From Dehalococcoidia bacterium (lineage in GTDB: Bacteria > Chloroflexota > Dehalococcoidia > Tepidiformales > Tepidiformaceae): a stretch of DNA of 64,000 nucleotides. A program made the translations under genes and the position numbers. Positions 47,346 to 54,772 of this stretch are shown here, one piece after another (within the stretch, counting starts at the first letter, position 1; each line of letters begins with the position of its first letter). Below the pieces are notes generated by a model. That model saw only the letters and a program-made list of their open reading frames with translations. It was not told where the DNA came from and made no database searches. The stretch is from the NCBI GenBank assembly GCA_020432045.1, contig JAGQHB010000015.1:1-64000 (forward strand). The letters are read 5' to 3'.

Positions 47346-47972
47346 CTAAGAGACCGGTCGGGCGAGGTTCCAGCGCTGATCGAATCTGGAGATGATTTCT
47401 TCGGCGAGTTCTTGGACTCGGACGAGCACCGACTCTCGCTTGCCAACGTCTTTGAGTGACGCACCGCTGACGTAACATACGTCATCGGTTAGCACATACC
47501 GGTCGTGCTGGTCGTCTAAACCGTCCCGCACCTGACACGTTCGAGATCCTTCTTGGTTGAACAACTGCAGTTCTTTCGCGAAGTCCCTCGGCAAGTGAGC
47601 GCCTCGAGTCAGGACTCGAACTTCAATCCGAGGATCCACGTTCGACAGCAGATCGAAGATCGTCCTGTCCAGATACGGGTCAGCGATCCAGATGCGTTCA
47701 TCCGCTTGCTCCAGGAGACGGCGAACGTGTCGGTAGGCCGTGTGCGGTGTGCCAGCCTCAATCACGTCTCCTACGGGAGGAAACGAATCAAAATCGCCCT
47801 CGTTGCGGATTACGAACACGACGATCCGTTCGCAGTACGGGCAGACGGTAGCTAGCACCGTGCCAATAGAGGCGCCGGCGCTGTCAGTGGCGTTGCCGCT
47901 GTGCTGCTGTTGGAATCTCACGAACGTTCCGCAGTGCGGACAGTGCCCTGACTCGCCGCCGAACCTCGACAT
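47346..47972 (-). CDS. Zinc-ribbon and PLD-like domain protein, low GC
   Basis: 208 residues. An N-terminal zinc ribbon has two CxxC knuckles (C11-C14 and C44-C47). The C-terminal half resembles a single phospholipase D-type unit: IWIADPYLDRTIFDLL, then HDRYVLTDD and VSGASLKDVGKRES, where HxR replaces the HxK of the HKD motif. It could be a nuclease, nucleic-acid-binding or defence-type protein; no partner is nearby. Sample lines are about 52-58% GC against about 68% just upstream, and it lies at the 3' side of tRNA-Pro, both hints of acquisition. AGGAGA supports ATG 47972. Confidence 0.65.
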   Translation of the reverse strand: MSRFGGESGHCPHCGTFVRFQQQHSGNATDSAGASIGTVLATVCPYCERIVVFVIRNEGDFDSFPPVGDVIEAGTPHTAYRHVRRLLEQADERIWIADPYLDRTIFDLLSNVDPRIEVRVLTRGAHLPRDFAKELQLFNQEGSRTCQVRDGLDDQHDRYVLTDDVCYVSGASLKDVGKRESVLVRVQELAEEIISRFDQRWNLARPVS

Positions 47973-48035
47973 CGAGGACTTCTCCTAAGCCGCGTCAGGG
48001 CCCTGCGCCTCATGCTCGGCCGTACTGCGTCAGAC

Positions 48036-48112
48036 TGGTCGGGGTGCCGCGATTCGAACGCGGGGCCTCTTGCTCCCAAAGCAAGCGCTCTACCAGGCTG
48101 AGCTACACCCCG
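48036..48112 (-). tRNA. tRNA-Pro (UGG)
   Basis: The cloverleaf is complete on the minus strand: 7-bp acceptor (CGGGGTG/CACCCCG), D arm with GCTC/GAGC, anticodon stem CTTGC/GCAAG with loop TTTGGGA (anticodon UGG), and T arm CCGCG-TTCGAAT-CGCGG. The 3' CCA is encoded (48036-48038). Confidence 0.97.
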
Positions 48113-48152
48113 GACTCCCTCAGACTACGTCCACCCGCCCAACCGGAATAGA

Positions 48153-49091
48153 TCAGCCCGGCAGCCGCGCACAGCCGATAATCTCGTTCACATCGGACAC
48201 GCGGTTCTTCCGCAGCCACGCCCGCAGCCCGTCCAGCACGTCCAGCGGCGCCCGTGGGTTCGCAAACGTTGCCGTCCCAACCTGCACCGCAGTCGCCCCG
48301 GCCATCAAGAACTCGATCGCATCCTCGCCCGTGCTGATGCCGCCGCAGCCGATCACCGGTACCGGCACTGCCCGCGCCACATCGTGCACGATCCGCAGCG
48401 CAACCGGCTTGATTGCAGGGCCGCTCAGCCCACCACGGCCGCGCGGCAGTACCGGCCGCCGCCGGTCGATATCGATCCGCATCCCGAGTACCGTGTTGAT
48501 CGCGCAGATCGCTGCCGCACCCTCGTCCGCGCACGCCCGTGCGAGTGCCACGGGGTCGGTCACATTTGGCGTCAGCTTAACGACCACCGGCAGGTCCGTC
48601 TTTCGGACCGCCGCACGCGTCACGCGGCCCGCTGCCACGGGGTCCTGTCCGAACTCCATGCCGCCTACGTCCACGTTCGGGCAGGAGATGTTCAACTCCA
48701 GCGCCGCCACGCCGGGCACTCCATCGAGCGCAGCTGCCATCTCGCCGAACTCGTCGATGCTGTCCCCCGCGATGTTCACCACCACCGGCACGTCCCATGC
48801 CGCCCACTGCGGCGCCAGTTCGTCGATCACCTTGTAGAGACCGACGTTCTGCAGCCCGATGGAGTTCAACATCCCCGCTGGCGTCTCCGCCACCCGTGGC
48901 TGCTGGTTTCCAGCACGCGAATGCACCGTCACGCCCTTCGAAAGCACGCCGCCGAGTGCATTGATGTCAAAGTGCCGCGCGAACTCGAACCCCCAGCTGA
49001 ACGTCCCGGAAGCCGTCATCACCGGGTTCTTCAGCAGCAGGCCAGTCTTGTGCCCCGGTGCCAGGTCTACTTCCAGCAGCGCGTCCTTCAT
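48153..49091 (-). CDS. pyrD: Dihydroorotate dehydrogenase, class 1B catalytic subunit
   Basis: 312 residues. It oxidises dihydroorotate to orotate with FMN. ASGTFSWGFEF, NSIGLQNVG and the catalytic-base Cys137 in LELNISCPNV mark class 1, and the sequence is closest in style to the NAD-linked PyrDB form. Class 1B normally needs PyrK, which is not in this window. TAGACT lies 6 nt before ATG 49091. It ends 40 nt before tRNA-Pro. Confidence 0.92.
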   Translation of the reverse strand: MKDALLEVDLAPGHKTGLLLKNPVMTASGTFSWGFEFARHFDINALGGVLSKGVTVHSRAGNQQPRVAETPAGMLNSIGLQNVGLYKVIDELAPQWAAWDVPVVVNIAGDSIDEFGEMAAALDGVPGVAALELNISCPNVDVGGMEFGQDPVAAGRVTRAAVRKTDLPVVVKLTPNVTDPVALARACADEGAAAICAINTVLGMRIDIDRRRPVLPRGRGGLSGPAIKPVALRIVHDVARAVPVPVIGCGGISTGEDAIEFLMAGATAVQVGTATFANPRAPLDVLDGLRAWLRKNRVSDVNEIIGCARLPG

Positions 49092-49097
49092 GCGCTC

Positions 49098-49103
49098 AGT
49101 CTA
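49098..49103 (-). promoter_or_regulatory. -10 box (TAGACT) of pyrD, leaderless-type
   Basis: TAGACT on the minus strand, 6 nt from ATG 49091; identical to the box of the MBL gene. Confidence 0.45.
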
Positions 49104-49131
49104 CCCCCGCGTCCCGCAGCAGAAATGAAGA

Positions 49132-49157
49132 CTGGCCAGCCCCTTCGGGCTGGCCAG
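49132..49157 (-). terminator. Intrinsic terminator after the small zinc-ribbon gene
   Basis: An 11-bp perfect stem (ctggccagccc) with a 4-nt loop, followed on the minus strand by the T-rich TCTTCATTTCT. It lies 25 nt beyond the zinc-ribbon stop and just ahead of the pyrD promoter. Confidence 0.75.
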
Positions 49158-49182
49158 CAGTGTGTCTTCGCCAGTCGCTAGG

Positions 49183-49410
49183 TTAGCGGACCGGCGCGGT
49201 GTCCGATTTGCGCCCGCGATAGCGAGAGCCGTTCAGGCTGAAGCTGTCGCTGTCCCACATCAGGTCCTCGCTCGAATTGCGGAACGCCTTTGCTTCTCCG
49301 CAGCGCTTGCAACGTCCACCGCTCGTGGAACCGTTCGGCGTTTCAATGACCCAGTGATGACGGCAAACCGGCGATAAGCCGTTCGTGTCGTGTAGTTCGT
49401 TTGCGTTCAT
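49183..49410 (-). CDS. Small zinc-ribbon protein
   Basis: 75 residues. CRHHWVIETPNGSTSGGRCKRCGEAKAF arranges one Cys/His pair and a CxxC, a likely single zinc site, followed by a Ser/Arg-rich disordered tail. Similar tiny proteins (H-W-I-x-P-G-x-C-x-x-C-G) occur in Chloroflexi and Actinobacteria without known role. The ribosome site aaaggaag precedes ATG 49410; it has its own terminator. Confidence 0.75.
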   Translation of the reverse strand: MNANELHDTNGLSPVCRHHWVIETPNGSTSGGRCKRCGEAKAFRNSSEDLMWDSDSFSLNGSRYRGRKSDTAPVR

Positions 49411-49644
49411 GATCTTCCTTTATCTCACTTACCGTTCGGTAGCGTACCCGCGCCACCCGCTCGAAACTAGCCTCTCCTCGAATAAGATGCCGTAAACAGT
49501 ATCGACGTATACGTGCGTTCGATAAGCCCACGGTGTCCCTGCGAATCGCCAAGGCCTGTGTCATACTTGTCAACGAGACCGGCTGCTCTCCGGTTAACGC
49601 ACCGGTGCCGCGATGTGTCGGTGCCTTCACAGAAAGGCGTGTCC

Positions 49645-50712
49645 ATGGCAGCACCCCAGGCCGTCTCGCACGACGCGGTGATGGCCGCTCTTGCGACCGT
49701 GAACGATCCCGAACTCCATGCCAGCATCGTCCGCCTCGGCATGGTCAAAGACGTGGCGACCGAAGGGTCCACCGTCCGCCTCACGATCGAACTCACGACG
49801 CCGGCCTGCCCGCTGAAAGAGACCATTCAAACCGATATCGAATCCGCGCTGCAGGCGATCGGTGTCGAGGATGTTCAGCTTTCCTGGGGTGCAAACGTCC
49901 GCGCTTCCAACCCGAAAGAAGGTCAGAAGCCGGTCGAAGGGGTCCGCAACATCATCGCCATCGCGAGCAATAAGGGCGGTGTCGGCAAGTCCACGGTCTC
50001 GTCCAACCTCGCCGTCGCACTTGCAAAGACAGGCGCTCGCGTCGGCATCGTCGATGCAGACATCACGGGGCCAAATCTTCCCACCATGTTTGGCTTGCAG
50101 GCCGGCGTGCAGCGGGATTCAGCCGATGGGTTGCGGCCCGTAGAGCGGTTTGGGGTCAAGGTGGTCTCCATCGGGTTCCTCCTCCCGCGCGGGACGCCCG
50201 TTGTCTGGCGAGGCCCAATGATCGGCAGTGCCGTCCGCCAGATGCTGCACGACGTCCCCTGGGAAGATCTCGATTACCTCCTGATTGACCTTCCCCCCGG
50301 TACGAGCGATGCGGCCATGAGCATGGCCCAGGACGCCCCAATTGCTGGCGTCGTTATCGTCTCTACCCCCCAGGCGGTCTCCGTCGAAGACGCGATGAAA
50401 GCCGTAGCAATGTTCGAAAAACTCGACGTGCCCGTGTTTGGCATGGTTGAAAACATGAGCTACTTCATCGCCCCCGACACCGGAACCCGCTACGACATCT
50501 TCGGGCATGGAGGGGCCGAGGCCGCCGCGGACGAACTCGGCATCGACTTCCTTGGCGCTATCCCCATTGAACCCGCCGTTCGCGAAGGCGCGGACAGCGG
50601 CGTTCCTGTGGTGTTCGCCCACCCCGAAACCGAGAGCGCAAAAGCGTTCAACCGCATCGCCGGCGCAGTGGCAGCACGCATCAGCGTCCTCCAGCGCATG
50701 AGCGGTATCTGA
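49645..50712 (+). CDS. Mrp/NBP35 family Fe-S carrier ATPase without the CxxC motif
   Basis: 355 residues. An N-terminal DUF59/MIP18 domain (NDPELHASIVRLGMVKDV, Cys55 in TPACPLKE) is followed by a deviant Walker A (SNKGGVGKST, 108-117) and the Mrp signature VVWRGPMIGSAVRQML and LIDLPPGTSD. The Cys-x-x-Cys that holds the transient cluster in most Mrp/ApbC proteins is missing: NMSYF is followed by IAPDTGTRYDIFG. The cluster role is thus uncertain. ATG 49645 follows agaaagg. Confidence 0.88.
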   Translation: MAAPQAVSHDAVMAALATVNDPELHASIVRLGMVKDVATEGSTVRLTIELTTPACPLKETIQTDIESALQAIGVEDVQLSWGANVRASNPKEGQKPVEGVRNIIAIASNKGGVGKSTVSSNLAVALAKTGARVGIVDADITGPNLPTMFGLQAGVQRDSADGLRPVERFGVKVVSIGFLLPRGTPVVWRGPMIGSAVRQMLHDVPWEDLDYLLIDLPPGTSDAAMSMAQDAPIAGVVIVSTPQAVSVEDAMKAVAMFEKLDVPVFGMVENMSYFIAPDTGTRYDIFGHGGAEAAADELGIDFLGAIPIEPAVREGADSGVPVVFAHPETESAKAFNRIAGAVAARISVLQRMSGI

Positions 50713-50738
50713 TAGACAAGGACGGCATTTCCAACTCA

Positions 50739-51860
50739 ATGGTTTTGAATCTAGGTTCCAGCCGTGGCAAGAAGCCCGCGGCCCCCAAAAGCGACGACCC
50801 CGTCGAACTCGAACAACAGCCCGTGCCTTCCGAGCCGGCAGCTGAAGTGACCGAGACCCCTGAGCCGCCAAAGCGCGCTCGCCGCCCCTCCACTCGGACC
50901 CGCCGAAAGCCCGCCGAGACCGAAGCTTCGGCCGCCGAATCCGAGGCGCCCGCTGCCGAGGCTCCTGCGGTCCTCGCTCCCGAAGCACCGGCCGGGGAAC
51001 CCGCTGCTGAGCCAGAGCCGGCCACCGCCGTCGAGACGCCTGAGACAGCAGGCGATTCCACGGAGGCATCTCCCGAGGGCGGTGACGAATCCGAATCGTC
51101 TGAAGATCGCCCTCGTCGCTCGCGCTCACGCCGCGGCCGTCGCGGAGGCTCCGGGCGCTCCGACGAATCGCGCGCGAACGGCGATGACGACGCTCCTCGC
51201 GAATCGGCTGACGAAAGCTCAGATTCCTCCGCGACTCCAGAGCTTCGCCCCATCCTCCGCGCTCTCGAACAGCAGGCCCGCCAGGTCGACCGGCTCGCCC
51301 GCGTCACCGAGGACCTCGCCGGTCGCGTCGATCGGCCCCGCTCCGGCGGCACTGCCGGAGTAGCCGCCCCGGCCGCTCGCGTCGGTGTCTTTGTTGACAC
51401 CGCGAACATCGAGCTCGCTACGGATCGCCTCCGAGTCCGATTCGACTGGGGCAAGATCATGCGGCTCCTCCTCCACGATCGTCAGCTCGTCCGGGCCGTC
51501 GCCTACTCACCCATCCATGACGATCCGGCAGTCAGTATCGAAACCCAGCGGTTCGTTGAACCGTTCCTCGACAAAGGCTTCAAGATCGTCACCAAGCCAT
51601 TTCGGCGCTTCCAGGACGGTTCGATCAAAGCCAACCTTGATATCGAGCTCGCCCTCGACGTGGTCGCCATGCTCGACCGCCTCGACGTCGTCATCCTCGT
51701 CTCCGGCGATGGCGACTTCCAACGGCTTGTCGAAATGGCCCAGGGCAAGGGTGTCCGTGTCGAAGTCGCCTCGGTCGGCATGAGCACGGCATCCAACCTT
51801 CGCCACGCCGCCGACGAATTCATCGACCTTGGCAGTCGCGTCCGCGATATCCGCGTCTAA
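50739..51860 (+). CDS. NYN domain (LabA/DUF88-like) protein with long disordered N-terminus
   Basis: 373 residues. The first 160 are low-complexity: Ala/Glu/Pro-rich, then Arg/Ser/Gly-rich ([14 protein letters not shown]). A short helical stretch (160-195) leads to a NYN/PIN-like domain (213-end) with acidic metal-binding residues in VFVDTANIE, NLDIELALDVV and LVSGDGDFQRLVE. NYN domains are ribonucleases; the basic tail may bind RNA. It lies 26 nt after mrp and is closed by a terminator. Confidence 0.85.
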   Translation: MVLNLGSSRGKKPAAPKSDDPVELEQQPVPSEPAAEVTETPEPPKRARRPSTRTRRKPAETEASAAESEAPAAEAPAVLAPEAPAGEPAAEPEPATAVETPETAGDSTEASPEGGDESESSEDRPRRSRSRRGRRGGSGRSDESRANGDDDAPRESADESSDSSATPELRPILRALEQQARQVDRLARVTEDLAGRVDRPRSGGTAGVAAPAARVGVFVDTANIELATDRLRVRFDWGKIMRLLLHDRQLVRAVAYSPIHDDPAVSIETQRFVEPFLDKGFKIVTKPFRRFQDGSIKANLDIELALDVVAMLDRLDVVILVSGDGDFQRLVEMAQGKGVRVEVASVGMSTASNLRHAADEFIDLGSRVRDIRV

Positions 51861-51869
51861 TCAGTTCTA

Positions 51870-51900
51870 ACGGGGGGTGGGGAGAACTTCTGCCCCCCGT
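51870..51900 (+). terminator. Terminator after the NYN gene
   Basis: acgggggg pairs perfectly with ccccccgt around a 15-nt loop, 10 nt after the stop. An alternative pairing (51863-51868 with 51883-51888) is also possible. Confidence 0.6.
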
Positions 51901-51935
51901 GGAACCTTTCAAGCTACCCCGTCGTCTTGTGGCGT

Positions 51936-52445
51936 ATGACACGGCTGCTTTTCTTTGCGATCACGCTGCTCGCGCCAATTTCCGTTGCCTGCGCGATGCC
52001 GGCCGCTTCCGCCACTCCGCCATCTCAAACGCCGACGCCAACGAATGCGCCCCCACCGCTCACCGAGCCGCCTCCCGCTGTGCTCATCTACGGTACCACC
52101 GTCGTGGAAGGAGCGGCCGGGACTCGCTGCTGGGTGAATGTCTGCCTCGATTACGTCGGACCGGTCACGCCGGAAGCACCGTTGAGCGTCGAAGCCGGGC
52201 GTGGCTTCACACTCAACTTCGCGGCCGGTGACCCCACCGAAACCGCCGTCAGCTGGTATGCCGTCAGTGGTCCGCCGGCAGCCGCCAGGAATGGTCAGCG
52301 CCTCTGGTCCATCGCCCCGACTGCCAGCCGCCCTGTTTCCGTCGTCGAAATCCCAGCAGAACCGGGCCAGTACGTCCTCTCGGTGTTTGCTCGCTGGGAG
52401 GGCCGCGGCGATGTCAGCTACGGCTGGTACCTCGAAGTGAAGTAA
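51936..52445 (+). CDS. Small lipoprotein with Pro/Thr-rich linker
   Basis: 169 residues from ATG 51936 (TTG 51927 would add three). The signal peptide ends in a lipobox with Cys19 (ISVACAMP). A Pro/Thr linker (TPTPTNAPPPLTEPPP) then spaces a compact beta-type domain of about 120 residues (LSVEAGRGFTLNFAAGDP, EIPAEPGQYVLSVFARWEG) away from the membrane. The domain resembles periplasmic or surface beta-sandwiches; function unknown. Confidence 0.72.
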   Translation: MTRLLFFAITLLAPISVACAMPAASATPPSQTPTPTNAPPPLTEPPPAVLIYGTTVVEGAAGTRCWVNVCLDYVGPVTPEAPLSVEAGRGFTLNFAAGDPTETAVSWYAVSGPPAAARNGQRLWSIAPTASRPVSVVEIPAEPGQYVLSVFARWEGRGDVSYGWYLEVK

Positions 52446-52460
52446 GCCGCCTCTGGACGC

Positions 52461-52466
52461 TACAAT
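52461..52466 (+). promoter_or_regulatory. -10 box (TACAAT) for monooxygenase paralog 2
   Basis: A near-consensus TACAAT 56 nt ahead of ATG 52523, giving a normal-length leader in this case. No convincing -35. Confidence 0.35.
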
Positions 52467-52522
52467 CCCAACCGGCCGGCGGGACTCATGCGATCCGGCA
52501 CGTTTGCACGGGAGCGCTGACC

Positions 52523-53563
52523 ATGAAGCTCGGCATCGGTATCGGATACTCCGGGGCCCGGATGGGCCTGCCCATCGACCTCGTCCTCGAAGTGGAAAAG
52601 CTGGGCTTCGATTCTATCTGGACGGCCGAGGCCTACGGCTCCGATGCCATCACGCCGCTCGCCTACATCGCCGCTCTCACCACCAGGATCAAGCTCGGCA
52701 CCAGCATCATGCAGATCCCGGGCCGTACTCCCGCGATGTGCGCGATGACCACATCTACGTTGGATGCCCTGTCCGGCGGCCGTATGCTCGTCGGCCTTGG
52801 CCTTTCTGGCCCCCAGGTCGTCGAAGGCTGGCACGGTGTCCCCTATGGAAGCCCTGCGAAGCGCACGCGTGAATACGTCGAGATCCTCCGCAAGATCTGG
52901 GCGCGCGAAGAACCCGTCGAATACCACGGGGCCGAATACGAAATGCCCTACTCTGGCCCCCGCGCCAGCGGTCTCGGAAAGCCCCTGAAGAGCATCCTGC
53001 ATGGCCGTCAGCTTCCCGTGTACCTCGCAACCATGGGCCCCGTGAACATCCGCGCCACCGGCGAACTCGCCGATGGCTGGCTTCCCATCTGGTTCTCCCC
53101 ACAGCGGATGGGCATGTTCCTGCCCGACCTCCAGGCTGGGTTCAAGAAGCGCACCGATGGCAAGCGCTGGGAAGATTTCGACATCGCTTCTGGCTGTACA
53201 GTCCACATAACGGATGACGTCAAGGCTGGCCTCGTCCTCCGTAAGCCCATGCTGGCCCTCTACATCGGCGGCATGGGCGCACGTGAAAAGAATTTCCATA
53301 ACGACATGATGAAGCGATACGGCTACACCGAAGCCGCCGAACGCATCCAGGATCTCTACCTCGCCGGGCGCAAGGAAGAAGCCACCGCTGCCGTCCCCGA
53401 TGAGCTGGTCGACGAGATGTCGCTGATCGGCCCTGAAGCCCGCATCCGCGAACGCTACCGGGCCTGGGAAGACGCTGGCGTCACCAGCATGCACGTCAAT
53501 TCACCCACAAAAGAAGGCCTCTACCTCATGGCCGACATTACCGGCGCTAACCGCGGCGCTTGA
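52523..53563 (+). CDS. Luciferase-like flavin monooxygenase (paralog 2)
   Basis: 346 residues, clearly a duplicate of the protein at 39393: the same start (MKLGI), WTAEAYGSDAITPLAYIAA, LGLSGPQVVEGWHG, and LYIGGMGAREKNFHND. LLM barrel for an F420- or FMN-dependent oxidation or reduction. The two paralogs differ in the active-site loop after the first strand, so substrates probably differ. It is followed by a membrane protein 2 nt after its stop. Confidence 0.87.
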   Translation: MKLGIGIGYSGARMGLPIDLVLEVEKLGFDSIWTAEAYGSDAITPLAYIAALTTRIKLGTSIMQIPGRTPAMCAMTTSTLDALSGGRMLVGLGLSGPQVVEGWHGVPYGSPAKRTREYVEILRKIWAREEPVEYHGAEYEMPYSGPRASGLGKPLKSILHGRQLPVYLATMGPVNIRATGELADGWLPIWFSPQRMGMFLPDLQAGFKKRTDGKRWEDFDIASGCTVHITDDVKAGLVLRKPMLALYIGGMGAREKNFHNDMMKRYGYTEAAERIQDLYLAGRKEEATAAVPDELVDEMSLIGPEARIRERYRAWEDAGVTSMHVNSPTKEGLYLMADITGANRGA

Positions 53564-53565
53564 GC

Positions 53566-54123
53566 ATGGCCGCAAACGCTGAGTCGCAACCCAGGGTCAT
53601 CTGGGCCAGGTCTGTTGACCGGCACAAGCAGCGGCTGCGCTGGAAGCGATTCGGACTCTGGTACTGCGCCCCCGTCCTGCTGTTGCTCGTCCCCATGGCC
53701 GTTTTCGCAGGCCCCTGGGAAGCACTTGGCGCGTTCATCCTCCTCGGTGGCTTCGGCCTCCTCGTCGCATGCTGGATCTTCTTCAAGAATCTCGGACAAC
53801 GCGTCAACCCCGAGGTCCGTTCCGATGGCATCACGCTGTTCTGGGCCAGGCGCCGCGTGCCTCTCGCCGAAGTCCAGCGGTACTCCACATTCATGTCCTC
53901 GGTCGAGGGCGCGCCAGCTTTTGTCGGAGGCGACTCCGCGGCGCAAATCCGGCATTCGGTGGAGATCGGCGTAGTCCGCTTCGCGCTCCCCGACGGTAAA
54001 GAAGTCGAATTCAAATGGCCAGAACTCCCCGAGGCCGAACTCGATACCCTCCGCGCCGCACTCGATTCACTCCTCCCCGGCCGCTGGCGACAGGTCAAAG
54101 GTTGGTACGATCCACAAAGCTGA
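53566..54123 (+). CDS. Membrane protein with PH-like cytoplasmic domain
   Basis: 185 residues. Two adjacent membrane helices (about 31-48 and 54-75) are followed by a soluble beta-rich part (VRSDGITLFWARRRVPLAEVQRY) resembling bacterial PH-like domains. No catalytic motif. It starts at ATG 53566, 2 nt after the monooxygenase stop, so the two are co-transcribed. Function unknown. Confidence 0.68.
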   Translation: MAANAESQPRVIWARSVDRHKQRLRWKRFGLWYCAPVLLLLVPMAVFAGPWEALGAFILLGGFGLLVACWIFFKNLGQRVNPEVRSDGITLFWARRRVPLAEVQRYSTFMSSVEGAPAFVGGDSAAQIRHSVEIGVVRFALPDGKEVEFKWPELPEAELDTLRAALDSLLPGRWRQVKGWYDPQS

Positions 54124-54141
54124 TGCGGCACCGTCGGTTCC

Positions 54142-54561
54142 TCAGCTCACCGCCACGATGATCGTCCCCGCGACGATCAGGCTCACCCCTGCCGCTACAC
54201 CCCAGCTGATCGATTCGCCCAGGAACACCGCCGCGAAGATCACTGTCAGCACCAGCGAAAACTTGTCCACGGGCGCCACCTGCGATGCTTTCCCGAGCTG
54301 CAACGCGCGGAAATAAAACAGCCACGACATCCCCGTCGCCACGCCCGAGAGCCCGAGGAACACCAACGTTTGGTTTGAGAGCTTTGGGATCCCCCTGTGT
54401 GCACCCGTGGCGAACACGATCCCCCAGGCGAACACCAGCACAACTAGCGTTCTGATCGCTGTTGCAAGGTTCGAGTTGACGTCCTTCACGCCTATCTTCG
54501 CCAGGATCGCCGTCGCTGCCGCCGCCAATGCCGAAAGGGCCGCATACGCGAACCAGTTCAT
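54142..54561 (-). CDS. EamA-type small drug/metabolite transporter
   Basis: 139 residues with about five hydrophobic helices: a single EamA unit, half of a normal ten-helix transporter, so it would work as a dimer. GLSGVATGMSWLFYFRALQLGKAS and FSLVLTVIFAAVFLGE are typical. The ribosome site aggtga precedes ATG 54561. It diverges from prfC; the 211-nt gap shows no further gene. Confidence 0.85.
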   Translation of the reverse strand: MNWFAYAALSALAAAATAILAKIGVKDVNSNLATAIRTLVVLVFAWGIVFATGAHRGIPKLSNQTLVFLGLSGVATGMSWLFYFRALQLGKASQVAPVDKFSLVLTVIFAAVFLGESISWGVAAGVSLIVAGTIIVAVS

Positions 54562-54772
54562 TGCCCGTCACCTGCTTCCGCCGCGTTCGGCGGACGCACC
54601 GCTCTTTTCGCGCGGCTGCGTGAACATTCGTACTCCCCGGGTGGCCTTCACGCGACCTTCGTGGTTCAGTTAACAGGCGGACCGTTGCGGTGCGCCCTCC
54701 CGGCTCGCCGCCCTGGTGCTCCGGACGCAAGCCAATACCGGCGAACGAAACCGGATCTGACAGGGGAAACGA

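Noticed and set aside
47346-48045. Possible att direct repeat (ggtcggg near 47354 and at the tRNA-Pro 3' end)
   Set aside because: Only about 7 bp match and one copy lies inside a coding end; there is no integrase, so an integrated element cannot be supported.
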